From: Gemmatimonadota bacterium
Lineage (GTDB): Bacteria > Gemmatimonadota > Gemmatimonadetes > Gemmatimonadales > Gemmatimonadaceae
DNA length: 43,784 nt
Reading direction: 5' to 3'
Assembly (NCBI GenBank): GCA_016871855.1
Contig: VHBQ01000021.1
Span: 1-43,784 of the forward strand
The notes under the pieces were generated by a model. It worked only from the letters and a program-made list of their open reading frames with translations, was not told the DNA's origin and searched no databases. Positions 24,033-32,372 of the stretch are shown here, piece after piece (the first letter of the stretch is position 1; each line of letters begins with the position of its first letter). A program made the translations under genes and the position numbers.

Positions 24033-27019
24033 GGGACCTTCGTAGCCCCTGCGCCAACCGGATCAAACCCAACCGGCCAGACCGTGCCGTTGGTGTACGT
24101 GGCGCCCGTGAGTTTGACGCCGGTGAGCGTGCAGCCTGTCAAGTTGGCTCCGCCGAGTGTCGCATTGCGCAACTCGGCGCCTGAGACGTTGCAGTTTCTC
24201 AGATCTGCGTTCGTAAAGTTCGCCCCTGAAAGCGTTGCGCCCGGAGCCACCAACCCCGACAGGTTCGCGCCGGTGAAGTTGGCATTGCTGAAATCCCACC
24301 AACCCCAGTCCTTGCCGGCCAAGTTCATTCCGGTGTAGTCAAGACCCGGACCCCACATTCCTTTTCCTGCCGGGACAAATCCCGCTGGCCAGGACGTACC
24401 CGAGTTGAACCTGGCATTCACAAGCGTCGCCCCAGTGAGTGTCGCGCCGGTGAAGTCGACGCTGTACAGCCCGGTGCCGGTCATGTTGGCGTTCGTCAGG
24501 TCAGCTCCAATCATGATCGTGCCAACGAAGTTCGTACCCGTGAGGTTCGCCCCCACGAACTTCGAGCGGGTGAACTCATAATAGCCGAGGTCCCTGCCTG
24601 TGATCGTTTGTCCGGTGTAGTCCATATCTGGACCCCACATTCCCGTGCCGGCAGTCGAAAAGCCGGCAGGCCACACCGTGCTCTGCCTGAAGTACGCGTC
24701 GGTCCACGTCACGCCCGCCACAACTGCACCTTCGAAGTTCGTCCCATGAAGGTTTACCTTCGTGAGGTTCGCATTGCTCAGGTCAGCGTACTGTAGCTGA
24801 GTGTCACGGAGGTTTGCCGCGGCTAGGTTTGCCCCAGAGAGAAGCGCACCGCGCAAGTCGACGTTCCAGAGGTCGGTCGCACCCGCGAGGTTCTGCCCGG
24901 AGTAGTCAGGGCCAACGTATATGGTCACCGACGCACTCTTGCCGCCTGCAGACGCCACAACGCTCGTTGATCCAACGCGCACGCCTGCCACCAGCCCCGT
25001 CGCTGACACTGTCGCGTTGTTCGCGCTGTTCGACTGCCACGTCACGGTGACACCACTCATGGCATTCCCGCCGGCGTCGAGCGCCGTGGCGGTCAACTGC
25101 TTCGTCTTCCCGACGGCGACGCCGGTGATCGAGGGCGTCACCGTCAGCGACGCGACGGGCACATAGGTCGTGATGGTGGCCGTGGCCGCCTTGCCTTCGC
25201 TGGTCGCCGTGATCGTCGCGGTGCCGGCGCTCACCGCGGTGACGAGCCCCGACGCCGCGACCATGGCCACCAAGGCGCTGGAGGTGGACCACGTGACGGC
25301 GCGGCCTGTGAGGGGTGCGCCCGTGCTGTCCTTCGTCGTCGCCGTCAGCAGTTGCGTCTGTCCGACGGCGAGGCTCGCCGTCGCGGGACTCACCTGCACG
25401 CTGGCCACCGGCACCACGATCACGCTGACCGTCGCCGTCGCACTCTTGCCTTCACTCGTTGCCGTGATGGTCGCCGTGCCGAGGGCCTGGGCGGTCACCA
25501 GACCGTTCGTTGTGACCGTGGCGACGGTGGTCGAGGATGACGTCCACGTGACCGTCCGCCCCGCCAGCGCCGCCCCCGCGACGTCGCGCGGCACCGCCGT
25601 GAACTGGGCCGAGCCGCCGACCCCGAGCGTTACCGTGGTCGGCGTGAGCGTCACCTGATCGACCGGCGGCAGCACCGTGACCGTCGCGGTGGCCGCCTTG
25701 CCCTCGCTGGTTGCGGTGATGGTCGCCGTCCCCGCGCTCACCGCGGTGACGAGGCCTGTGCTCGAGACTGTGGCGACGCCGGCGCTCGAGGTCGACCAGC
25801 TCACCGTGCGTCCCGTCAACGTTGCCCCCGTGCTGTCCTTGGTGGTCGCCGTCACCTGCTGGGTCTGGCCGACCCCGAGCGTCGCGGTGAACGGGCTCAG
25901 TACCACGGACGCCACCGGGGTCAGGATGACGCTCACGGTGGCGGTGGCGCTCTTGCCCTCGCTGGTGGCGGTGATCGTCGCGCTCCCCACGGCGACGCCC
26001 GTCACGAGCCCGCTGGCGCTGACCGTCGCGACACTGGGCGCAGACGACGACCACGTCACCGGGCGGCCCGTCAGCGTCGCGCCGCTCGCGTCCGTCGTCG
26101 TCGCCGTCAACTGCCGCGTCGCGCCAATGCCAAGCGTGAGCGACGCCGGGGCAATCGCCACCGAGCTGACGGGGGGCACTACCGTAATCGCCGAACTGCC
26201 CGTCTTGCCTTCGACAGATGCCGTGACATTCGCGGTCCCGACGGCGACGGCGGTGACGAGGCCGGAGGCAGAGACCGTCGCGGTCGCGCCGTTGGAGGTG
26301 GACCACGTCACCGTCCGGCCCGTGAGCGTCGCGCCCGCCGCGTCCCGTGGCGTTGCCGTCAGCTGCTGTGTCTGCCCCGCGACGAGACTCGCGGCGCCTG
26401 GGCTGACGCCCACGCTTGCGACTGGGACGAGCGTGACCGTCACGGTGGCTGCGTCGATGCGGCCGAGGCTTGCGGCACTGATGACCGCCGTGCCGGCTGC
26501 CAAGGCGGAGACGAGCCCTGCACTGTTCACGGAGGCAACGGTGGGATTCGACGACGTCCACGCGACGGTGGGGGAAACTCCCGCATCGGCCGTGACCGTG
26601 GCAGTCAAGGTCGTCGTCTGGCCGATGGCAATGGTCACCATCGTCGGCGAGACGGCGAGGCTCTGCACCCCGAGCACCGTCATCCCGATGCTCGCTGTGG
26701 CCGTCCCCGCCGCGGCGGTGATGGTGGCGGCGCCGCGGGCGACGCCCGTGACGGTGCCGCTCGACGTCACGGAGGCCACGGCCTGGTCCGAGGAGGTCCA
26801 GCTGACCCCGGAGGCCGGCAGGACGGTACCCTTGGAACGCAGGCTGGCGGCGATGCTGGCCGTGCCGCCGACGAGGATGGACGTGGTGGAGGGCGAGAGC
26901 GTCAGCGTGTCCGGGACGGCGGGCGCGATCGCCTGCTCCACGCCACAACCGAGCGCGAGTGCGGCGATCGTGACCGTTACGAGCCGCTGGCGGCCGCGTA
27001 GGTGGGCAAGTCGGTGCAT
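24029..27019 (-). CDS. Lipoprotein with eight BIG2 Ig-like domains and pentapeptide-like repeats
   Basis: A 996-residue surface-type protein. The signal peptide ends in LALGC, with the lipid-accepting Cys at 25, which fixes the start at 27019. Eight BIG2 (bacterial Ig-like group 2) domains of about 80 residues follow, each opening like VASVQVSPATASLAVGQ and closing like GTATITATSEGKSATATV. From about residue 695 to the end there are pentapeptide-type A(D/N)LXX repeats (AADLSNANLTKVNL, GANLTGTNFVG) in blocks separated by a recurring linker (TxWPAGF..AG.GMWGP..DYTG). The third linker copy is cut short and the protein ends there. It follows the DUF4384-like gene by five bases. Adhesion or display is inferred. 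Confidence 0.85.
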   Translation of the reverse strand: MHRLAHLRGRQRLVTVTIAALALGCGVEQAIAPAVPDTLTLSPSTTSILVGGTASIAASLRSKGTVLPASGVSWTSSDQAVASVTSSGTVTGVARGAATITAAAGTATASIGMTVLGVQSLAVSPTMVTIAIGQTTTLTATVTADAGVSPTVAWTSSNPTVASVNSAGLVSALAAGTAVISAASLGRIDAATVTVTLVPVASVGVSPGAASLVAGQTQQLTATPRDAAGATLTGRTVTWSTSNGATATVSASGLVTAVAVGTANVTASVEGKTGSSAITVVPPVSSVAIAPASLTLGIGATRQLTATTTDASGATLTGRPVTWSSSAPSVATVSASGLVTGVAVGSATITATSEGKSATATVSVILTPVASVVLSPFTATLGVGQTQQVTATTKDSTGATLTGRTVSWSTSSAGVATVSSTGLVTAVSAGTATITATSEGKAATATVTVLPPVDQVTLTPTTVTLGVGGSAQFTAVPRDVAGAALAGRTVTWTSSSTTVATVTTNGLVTAQALGTATITATSEGKSATATVSVIVVPVASVQVSPATASLAVGQTQLLTATTKDSTGAPLTGRAVTWSTSSALVAMVAASGLVTAVSAGTATITATSEGKAATATITTYVPVASLTVTPSITGVAVGKTKQLTATALDAGGNAMSGVTVTWQSNSANNATVSATGLVAGVRVGSTSVVASAGGKSASVTIYVGPDYSGQNLAGATDLWNVDLRGALLSGANLAAANLRDTQLQYADLSNANLTKVNLHGTNFEGAVVAGVTWTDAYFRQSTVWPAGFSTAGTGMWGPDMDYTGQTITGRDLGYYEFTRSKFVGANLTGTNFVGTIMIGADLTNANMTGTGLYSVDFTGATLTGATLVNARFNSGTSWPAGFVPAGKGMWGPGLDYTGMNLAGKDWGWWDFSNANFTGANLSGLVAPGATLSGANFTNADLRNCNVSGAELRNATLGGANLTGCTLTGVKLTGATYTNGTVWPVGFDPVGAGATKVP

Positions 27020-27024
27020 TGCGC

Positions 27025-27954
27025 TTACTCGTGACGTGGAGGTGTTGGCGACCCCGGCTCCACTCGCACGATCTCGTAGGTCAGATCCGCCACCGCACGC
27101 TCGTTTGATGGAATGGCCAACACCCACTTGGCCAGCGCCTCGAACGTGTCGCGAATGGTAGGCACGCGCGCCCCGTCGGTGCCCGTACGCCGTGGCGTGC
27201 CCTCGAAGGGGACGGGCACCGTGGTCGCCACCACGGTGATGCGTTCGGTTGTCGACGGTGTATCGGAAGGCAACGTCGCCCGGAGTCGCAAGCCCAGCTG
27301 CGCGCGCTGCGCCACGGACGGAACCTCGAGCGGCACGCCCTGGCGTACGCGAAGCTCCGGCACGTAGACGTTGGGAAACAAGACTTCCACCGAATCCGCG
27401 GTCACGAGAAAGACCGTGATCCATGCGTCCGCGGATGCCGTCACCTGCAGGAGCACCTCGTCGCTTCGTTCAGGTGTTCCGCGATCGGCGAAACGGTTGC
27501 CGTTTGCCGTCGCCTCCAGTCGAAACGCCGAGGGCAGACGCTGCAGGTCCTCCCGGACCCACGCCTTGATTGCGACCACGTACGGTGCGTTGGTCGCGGC
27601 GCCTCCGGATGGCGATTCCCACCCGTCCTGCAGGATCTCATAGCGCGTGACAATCCCCGAGGAGGTCTCACGGATGATCCGACTGAATCGCTCCTCCACC
27701 GTGTTGGCGCGTTCCGTGGTTGACAGGTCGAGCATCGAAGCGACCCGCGTGCCAAGTGCCTGGCCGACGGCATCGCTCATGGCCGCCTGCAACGCGCGCC
27801 GGCGCACCTCTCGCGGTGACAGCTCTTCAGTCAGCACTGCGCGACCCACCGCACGTGGCACCTCGATCGCCTTGGCGACGGACCGGACAGGCTGCGACTG
27901 CGCGGCGCTCGCGGCGCCGATCAGGAGCGAGGCGGCAAGCCAGCGGAAGGTCAC
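27025..27954 (-). CDS. Exported DUF4384-like protein
   Basis: A 309-residue protein with a signal peptide (MTFRWLAASLLIGAASAAQS). The first half (REVRRRALQAAMSDAVGQAL, then YEILQDGW) resembles the LPP20/FlgT-like N-terminal fold. Residues about 165-245 (LQVTASADAWITVFLVTADSVEVLFPN, then VRQGVPLEVP) match the DUF4384 pattern, frequently associated with caspase-like proteins. It sits four bases after the caspase-like gene and five before the BIG2 gene, so the set is surely cotranscribed. The function is unknown; a partner or substrate of the caspase-like protein is an inference from gene order. Confidence 0.65.
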   Translation of the reverse strand: MTFRWLAASLLIGAASAAQSQPVRSVAKAIEVPRAVGRAVLTEELSPREVRRRALQAAMSDAVGQALGTRVASMLDLSTTERANTVEERFSRIIRETSSGIVTRYEILQDGWESPSGGAATNAPYVVAIKAWVREDLQRLPSAFRLEATANGNRFADRGTPERSDEVLLQVTASADAWITVFLVTADSVEVLFPNVYVPELRVRQGVPLEVPSVAQRAQLGLRLRATLPSDTPSTTERITVVATTVPVPFEGTPRRTGTDGARVPTIRDTFEALAKWVLAIPSNERAVADLTYEIVRVEPGSPTPPRHE

Positions 27955-27958
27955 GTTG

Positions 27959-29467
27959 CTACGGACGTATGAACGGTAGGGGCCGGTCCGCCGCTTGTCC
28001 GAACGCCTGCGGCGTCTGGTCTCGCTGCCGAAGGCGGCGTGAGAGGCGCGTTACTTCAGGCGCGATGCGTTCGATGACCTGTCGGCCGCTTGGAACGACG
28101 GCGCTGCCATCCTCCGTGGCAGATCGCGCCAGCTCGGACAGCAGAGAGTACGTGAACAGGCCGTGCTGTTTCTGGTCGTACCACCCGCTGATCTCGTTGG
28201 CCGCGGATGCCGAGAGCACCACGGCGTTGGCACTGGCGAGCACGGGGTTCTCGACGCGGAGGGTGAGCGGACTGACCCCGCGCAGCAACGAGCCGCGGTC
28301 GGAGAACCCGCTGAAGCACGCGTCGAGCATCACGGTCACCGAGCGGGCCGGCAGTTGCGCGAGATTGAGGTAGAGCTGGCGCAGCGGATACGCGGTGAGC
28401 GGCAAGACCTGCGGGTCGGCGTCCACCGGCACGAGGAACGCGCCGCCGTTCGTGGGGTCAGGCGCTCCGTGCCCGGAATAGAACACCACGATGTCCGACG
28501 ACTTGTCCGGCATCAAGAAGTTGTGAAGCTGCCCCCGATAGTCATCCTTGGAACCGAAGATGCGCTGGAAGGTCGACAGGCTGGCGTTCGTAGCAACGAT
28601 CACGTTCTCGTCGCGAAATCCGTACGTCTCGACGAGAAAGCGACGCATCAACTCGGCATCCCGGTCTGCGTACTCGACGCTCGGGACTTCCGGGCGATGG
28701 TACTGCCGGTTGCCAATGACCACCGCCACGGCGTTCGGATTCCTGAAACGCGTCTTCGGCGGCTCTATCGCTGGAATCGCGATGACGGATTGCGCCGGGG
28801 CAACGCTCACGGGCCTCGGTGACGTTGCGGCTGCATTAGTCCGACTGGCGCTGTCCGGTGCGGCGGCAGTGCTGGCGGTCGCGACGGCAGCGGCACGCTG
28901 GCGCTCATCCTCAAGCTGGAGCCGCGCGACCTCAGCCTCGAACTTCGGCTTCCACGCTTCCAACGCGCGTTCGTAGTCCGCCTGCGCCACGCTGAACTGG
29001 GCGTTCGCGACTTGGTACTTCGCGAGCGAGCGCTTGTATCCTCCACTGCCAATCATCCGCGCAACTAGGGCGCTGGCCACCGCCGCGCCCGCGGCGATGC
29101 CTGCCGAGCATCCCGACGACGAGGACGTGATAGACTCGCCAGCGGCGAGGTACTTCCCGTCGACGAATCCGCCGTAAGGTGCGGGCGCGGTCTTCGTGAC
29201 AGAACACGCGCTTCCTGATGCCGCGAATGCGCCGCCGCCAGCGACGGCTGCGGCAATGACGGATCCGGCGATGCCCGGCTTCCTGGGCGCAATCGGTCGG
29301 ATGGGCGCGACGGGACGGGGGACGTTCCTCAACGCCGTGGCTTCGAAGCGGCCCGACCCGAGGCCCCCCCCCCGGTCTGGTGCCTGCGCAGATGCCACGG
29401 GTGCGGTCGTGGACGCGATCACGCTGACGAGAGCAAAGGCCCGCGTCCATTCATCGACCGCGCGCAT
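27959..29467 (-). CDS. Exported caspase-like (peptidase C14) protein
   Basis: About 502 residues. A signal-type N-terminus (MRAVDEWTRAFALVSVIAST) is followed by two Gly/Ala-rich hydrophobic stretches, a coiled-coil region (YKRSLAKYQVANAQFSVAQA, then ALEAWKPKFEAEVARLQ) and the caspase domain. That domain has AVVIGNRQYHRPEVPSVEYA, the catalytic His in FYSGHG (H333) and the catalytic Cys in LDACFSG (C385), so it should be active. Starts at 29494 or the TTG at 29533 are also open; none has a good ribosome site, and 29467 best fits the signal peptide. It lies between the LPP20 lipoprotein gene and the DUF4384-like gene. Confidence 0.82.
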   Translation of the reverse strand: MRAVDEWTRAFALVSVIASTTAPVASAQAPDRGGGLGSGRFEATALRNVPRPVAPIRPIAPRKPGIAGSVIAAAVAGGGAFAASGSACSVTKTAPAPYGGFVDGKYLAAGESITSSSSGCSAGIAAGAAVASALVARMIGSGGYKRSLAKYQVANAQFSVAQADYERALEAWKPKFEAEVARLQLEDERQRAAAVATASTAAAPDSASRTNAAATSPRPVSVAPAQSVIAIPAIEPPKTRFRNPNAVAVVIGNRQYHRPEVPSVEYADRDAELMRRFLVETYGFRDENVIVATNASLSTFQRIFGSKDDYRGQLHNFLMPDKSSDIVVFYSGHGAPDPTNGGAFLVPVDADPQVLPLTAYPLRQLYLNLAQLPARSVTVMLDACFSGFSDRGSLLRGVSPLTLRVENPVLASANAVVLSASAANEISGWYDQKQHGLFTYSLLSELARSATEDGSAVVPSGRQVIERIAPEVTRLSRRLRQRDQTPQAFGQAADRPLPFIRP

Positions 29468-29553
29468 CTCGCGTCGAGTGCAAGGCAGGCGCATACGGAC
29501 AGGATCTGAAGATGAGGAGTGAACCCGAGCCAAGAACCCCGGGTTGCGGAGCC

Positions 29554-30156
29554 TTAGGGCGTGGGACGATCAGCCGCCTTGGCCTTCTCGTACTTCTCGA
29601 TCTCGTCGTTCATCTCCTTGAACGCCTGCGTTGCGCGGAAGCGGGTGTACAGCGCCTGTTGGGCCGCCAGCTTGTCGCGAAGCGCCTTGTTCGCAGCGCC
29701 GACAGGCAGCTCCATCAGCACGAATGCGCGATACACATCCTCGCCCGGCACCAGTTCCTGTTCCTTAACCCGTGAGCCAACCAGTTCCTCACTGACGACG
29801 GCCTTCGACGCGGTCGTGAACTGGTCGAGAAGCTCTGCGCTGGCCCCCTGACCCACTTCCTCCTGGAACCGCTTCGCGAAGGCTCCCAGCTTCACGGTCA
29901 TCTGTTGCGCGATCTGCGCGCGAGCGGCCATCTGGGCCTTCTCCGCCGCCAACTGCATGTCCTTCGACTCGGCCGTTGCAACGCCAAAAAAGATGTCGTC
30001 CGCGCGCGGTGGGGTGGTGTACCACTTGGGTGCCGCACCAACCACGCCACGCGTCTCGGGCGTTGATTTCACGTGCGGCTTCCCGCAGGCAGCGAAAAGA
30101 GCGAGCAACACGTAAGAGGCTGCGGCGAAAGACCTAGACCTTTTTGCGAACGACAT
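29554..30156 (-). CDS. LPP20-family lipoprotein
   Basis: A 200-residue lipoprotein with signal and lipobox LFAAC (Cys 24). The mature part starts with PKWYTTPPRADDIFFGVATA, a hallmark of LPP20-like proteins. It is followed by the Ala/Gln-rich helix AEKAQMAARAQIAQQMTVK and an EDVYRAFVLMELP strand. The C-terminus is a charged helix. It is the first gene of the LPP20, caspase, DUF4384, BIG2 operon. The 276-base gap upstream to ispE holds one hairpin and no clear promoter. Family members are outer membrane lipoproteins of poorly known role. Confidence 0.8.
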   Translation of the reverse strand: MSFAKRSRSFAAASYVLLALFAACGKPHVKSTPETRGVVGAAPKWYTTPPRADDIFFGVATAESKDMQLAAEKAQMAARAQIAQQMTVKLGAFAKRFQEEVGQGASAELLDQFTTASKAVVSEELVGSRVKEQELVPGEDVYRAFVLMELPVGAANKALRDKLAAQQALYTRFRATQAFKEMNDEIEKYEKAKAADRPTP

Positions 30157-30354
30157 TCGGGGCTCCTTAGCGACATCGTGGCGGAGGCGCTTGAGCGCTC
30201 TCCTCAGCAGGAGAGCCTACGATCGTCCGTCAAACCGGCGTCAAATGCCTTTCAGTGTGACGGCGAGCCGCGCTAAGTCCATCAACACACTAAACTTCGC
30301 TTGACTGCCGACAGAAGCCGGAGTAGCCCGTAATGTCGTTGGAAGGTGACCGAG

Positions 30355-30374
30355 CTCGAAGCCGGTACTTCGAG
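30355..30374. terminator. Hairpin downstream of ispE
   Basis: A perfect 7-bp stem CTCGAAG/CTTCGAG encloses the six-base loop CCGGTA. It lies about 60 bases past the ispE stop (minus strand) in the gap before the LPP20 operon. There is no T-run, so termination is only possible. The rest of the 30157-30432 gap shows nothing recognisable. Confidence 0.3.
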
Positions 30375-30432
30375 AGAAGCCAGCCTGACGTCGAGATGCG
30401 TGCCACGTGCGCTTACGCCGTCGCGCGACCGA

Positions 30433-31326
30433 TTACGAGAGGTCGTGAGGAAGTGGCGCAGCAGTGGTGGTAAGCAGCATCCCCCAACCGGTGGGGAGAG
30501 CCATGCTCATCGGCGCGGTCGGGCGGGTTTCCAGCACCGCGAACAGCGTCGACCCCGACCCACTCATCATCGCCATCACCGCCGCGGGGAGCGCGGCGAG
30601 TTGCGCGCGCACGGTCGCGAGCGCCGGATGCCGATCGAAGATGACGGGCTCGAAGTCGTTCACGGCGTCGGCGGCGATGGCAGTCCAGCCGCCGAGCGCG
30701 CGCGGCGAGCGCCAGGCGGCGCCCACGGCGTGAGCGTGCGTGGCGCGCTGCGCGGCGAGCGCCGCGTACGCCTCGGCGGTGTTGACGCCGAAGTCGGGGA
30801 CCACGAGCAGGACAGGCGCCTCGGGGAGCGGCGGCAGGTCGAGCAGGCGCTCGCCGCGCCCCCAGCCGAGGGCGAGCTCGGATGGCGACGCAAGGAACGC
30901 GACGTCGGCGCCGAGGCGCGCGGCGATGTCGATCAGCGCAGCGTCACCGAGCGGCCGCGGCGCGAGCGCGTCGAGCGCGCGCAGCACGGCGGCCGCGTCG
31001 GCGCTCCCGCCGCCGAGGCCGCCGCCAACGGGAATCCACTTCTCGATCTCGATGGAGAATCCCTGCGGCCAGCGCGCCACGGCGGCATACGCCTCGGCGG
31101 CGCGCCAAGCGAGGTTCTTCTCCACGGGACCCAGGTCGACGGCACGCGCCGAGTCGCCGAAGCGGACGTCGAGCGCGCGGGTGTGCGCCTCGTGCACGCT
31201 CACGACGTCGGCGAGGGCGAGCCGCTGGAAGAGCGTCTCGATCTGGTGGAAGCCGCCCGCCTCGCGGGCCAGAACGCGCAGGGCGAGGTTGACCTTGGCC
31301 TGTGCCTGCACGCGTGCGGTGCTCAC
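30433..31326 (-). CDS. ispE: 4-diphosphocytidyl-2-C-methyl-D-erythritol kinase
   Basis: A 297-residue GHMP kinase of the non-mevalonate isoprenoid pathway, which phosphorylates CDP-ME at the 2-hydroxyl. Motifs are AKVNLALRVL near the N-terminus, the ATP-binding PVGGGLGGGSADAAAVLRAL, GADVAFL, and the C-terminal MMSGSGSTLFAVLE. The GTG start at 31326 overlaps the stop codon of the upstream flippase-like gene (GTGA). This is preferred over the longer open frame to 31692, which only shadows that gene. Confidence 0.95.
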   Translation of the reverse strand: MSTARVQAQAKVNLALRVLAREAGGFHQIETLFQRLALADVVSVHEAHTRALDVRFGDSARAVDLGPVEKNLAWRAAEAYAAVARWPQGFSIEIEKWIPVGGGLGGGSADAAAVLRALDALAPRPLGDAALIDIAARLGADVAFLASPSELALGWGRGERLLDLPPLPEAPVLLVVPDFGVNTAEAYAALAAQRATHAHAVGAAWRSPRALGGWTAIAADAVNDFEPVIFDRHPALATVRAQLAALPAAVMAMMSGSGSTLFAVLETRPTAPMSMALPTGWGMLLTTTAAPLPHDLS

Positions 31327-32369
31327 CGCGGCACCTCGTGTTCGCCGGTCACGCGCCGCTCCTCTTCCGCCTTCGCGGCCTCGACGTCGCCGAGGTGCAC
31401 GCCCATGCGCAGGAAGTACCACGCGCCGATGAGCGTGATGGGGATGTACGACAGGACGTGGAAGCCGATGGCCCACGTCACGGCGAGCTCCTCGGAGACG
31501 CCGTACACCGGGAGCGACAGCTTGGCCATCGTCTCGAAGACGCCGACGAAGCCCGGCGACGACGGGACAGAGACGCCGAGCGCGATGATCCCCTGCACGA
31601 AGCACGCGGCCATGAACGGCGCGTCGATGCCGAGCGCCTTGAAGCCGAACCAGAAGGCGAGCGCGTTCATCAGCCAGTGCGCCATCGCCCACGCGAATGC
31701 GGCGAGGAACGTTCGGAACTCGCGCAGGACGCCCAGTCCGGCCGCGACGGTGTGCACCAGCGCGCCGATGCGATCCTTGTGCTTGGGGATGATCGCGCCG
31801 GTCACGCGTCCGACGGCGGCCTCGGCGGCGTGCGGCCAGCGGGCGAGCGCGAAGTAGAAGGCGAACAGCCCAAGGATGATGGCGAGCAGCACCAGCGCCG
31901 TCGCGCGAATCGGTGTTCCCGCGATGGCGAGATCGGACGGGAAGTTCGGCGCGAGCATCGCGAGCACGAGCAGCAGCAGCACGGAGAGCGCGTCGAAGGC
32001 GCGGTCAATCGCGATGGAGGCGAAGGCCGTGGACCACTTCACCTCGCGCCGCTCGCGCACGATGACGAAGACGCGCACCAACTCGCCGACGCGGGCAGGG
32101 AGGACGTTGTTGCACATCATCCCGATGGCGGTGGCGCGCCACAGCGGGCCGAACGGGAGGTTGGGCGCCACGGGGTTGAGCAGGGTGCGCCAGCGGCGTG
32201 CGCGCAGCGGGAAGATGAGCTGCGAGGCCACGGTACAGAGGACCCACAGCGTGAGGTCGCTGCCGCGCAGCGCGGTCACGACCTGCGCGATGTCGATGCC
32301 CTTGAACGCGTACCACAGCAGGAGCGCGCTGACGACGATGCCGATCGCGCCGCGCGCGCCCATCCGCAT
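31323..32369 (-). CDS. LPG-synthase-TM/UPF0104-type integral membrane protein
   Basis: A 348-residue membrane protein. Eight or so hydrophobic helices are visible. The family pattern is clear: RARRWRTLLNPVAP, then AIGMMCNNVLPARVGELVRVFVI, IDRAFDALSVLLLL and GVSVPSSPGFVGVFETM. Members resemble the flippase part of MprF and the AglD/YbhN family. It lacks an aminoacyl-transfer domain, so a lipid flippase-like role is inferred, not lysyl-PG synthesis. It starts three bases after the Hpt-like gene and overlaps ispE by four bases. Confidence 0.82.
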   Translation of the reverse strand: MRMGARGAIGIVVSALLLWYAFKGIDIAQVVTALRGSDLTLWVLCTVASQLIFPLRARRWRTLLNPVAPNLPFGPLWRATAIGMMCNNVLPARVGELVRVFVIVRERREVKWSTAFASIAIDRAFDALSVLLLLVLAMLAPNFPSDLAIAGTPIRATALVLLAIILGLFAFYFALARWPHAAEAAVGRVTGAIIPKHKDRIGALVHTVAAGLGVLREFRTFLAAFAWAMAHWLMNALAFWFGFKALGIDAPFMAACFVQGIIALGVSVPSSPGFVGVFETMAKLSLPVYGVSEELAVTWAIGFHVLSYIPITLIGAWYFLRMGVHLGDVEAAKAEEERRVTGEHEVPR

Positions 32370-32372
32370 GGG

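Noticed and set aside
23527..24045. 172-codon plus-strand frame
   Set aside because: No domain; overlaps the degenerate BIG2 paralogue region and the end of the intact BIG2 gene on the other strand.
25677..27161. 494-codon plus-strand frame rich in Val/Ala/Thr
   Set aside because: Antisense of the repetitive BIG2 domains; its repetition mirrors the true gene.
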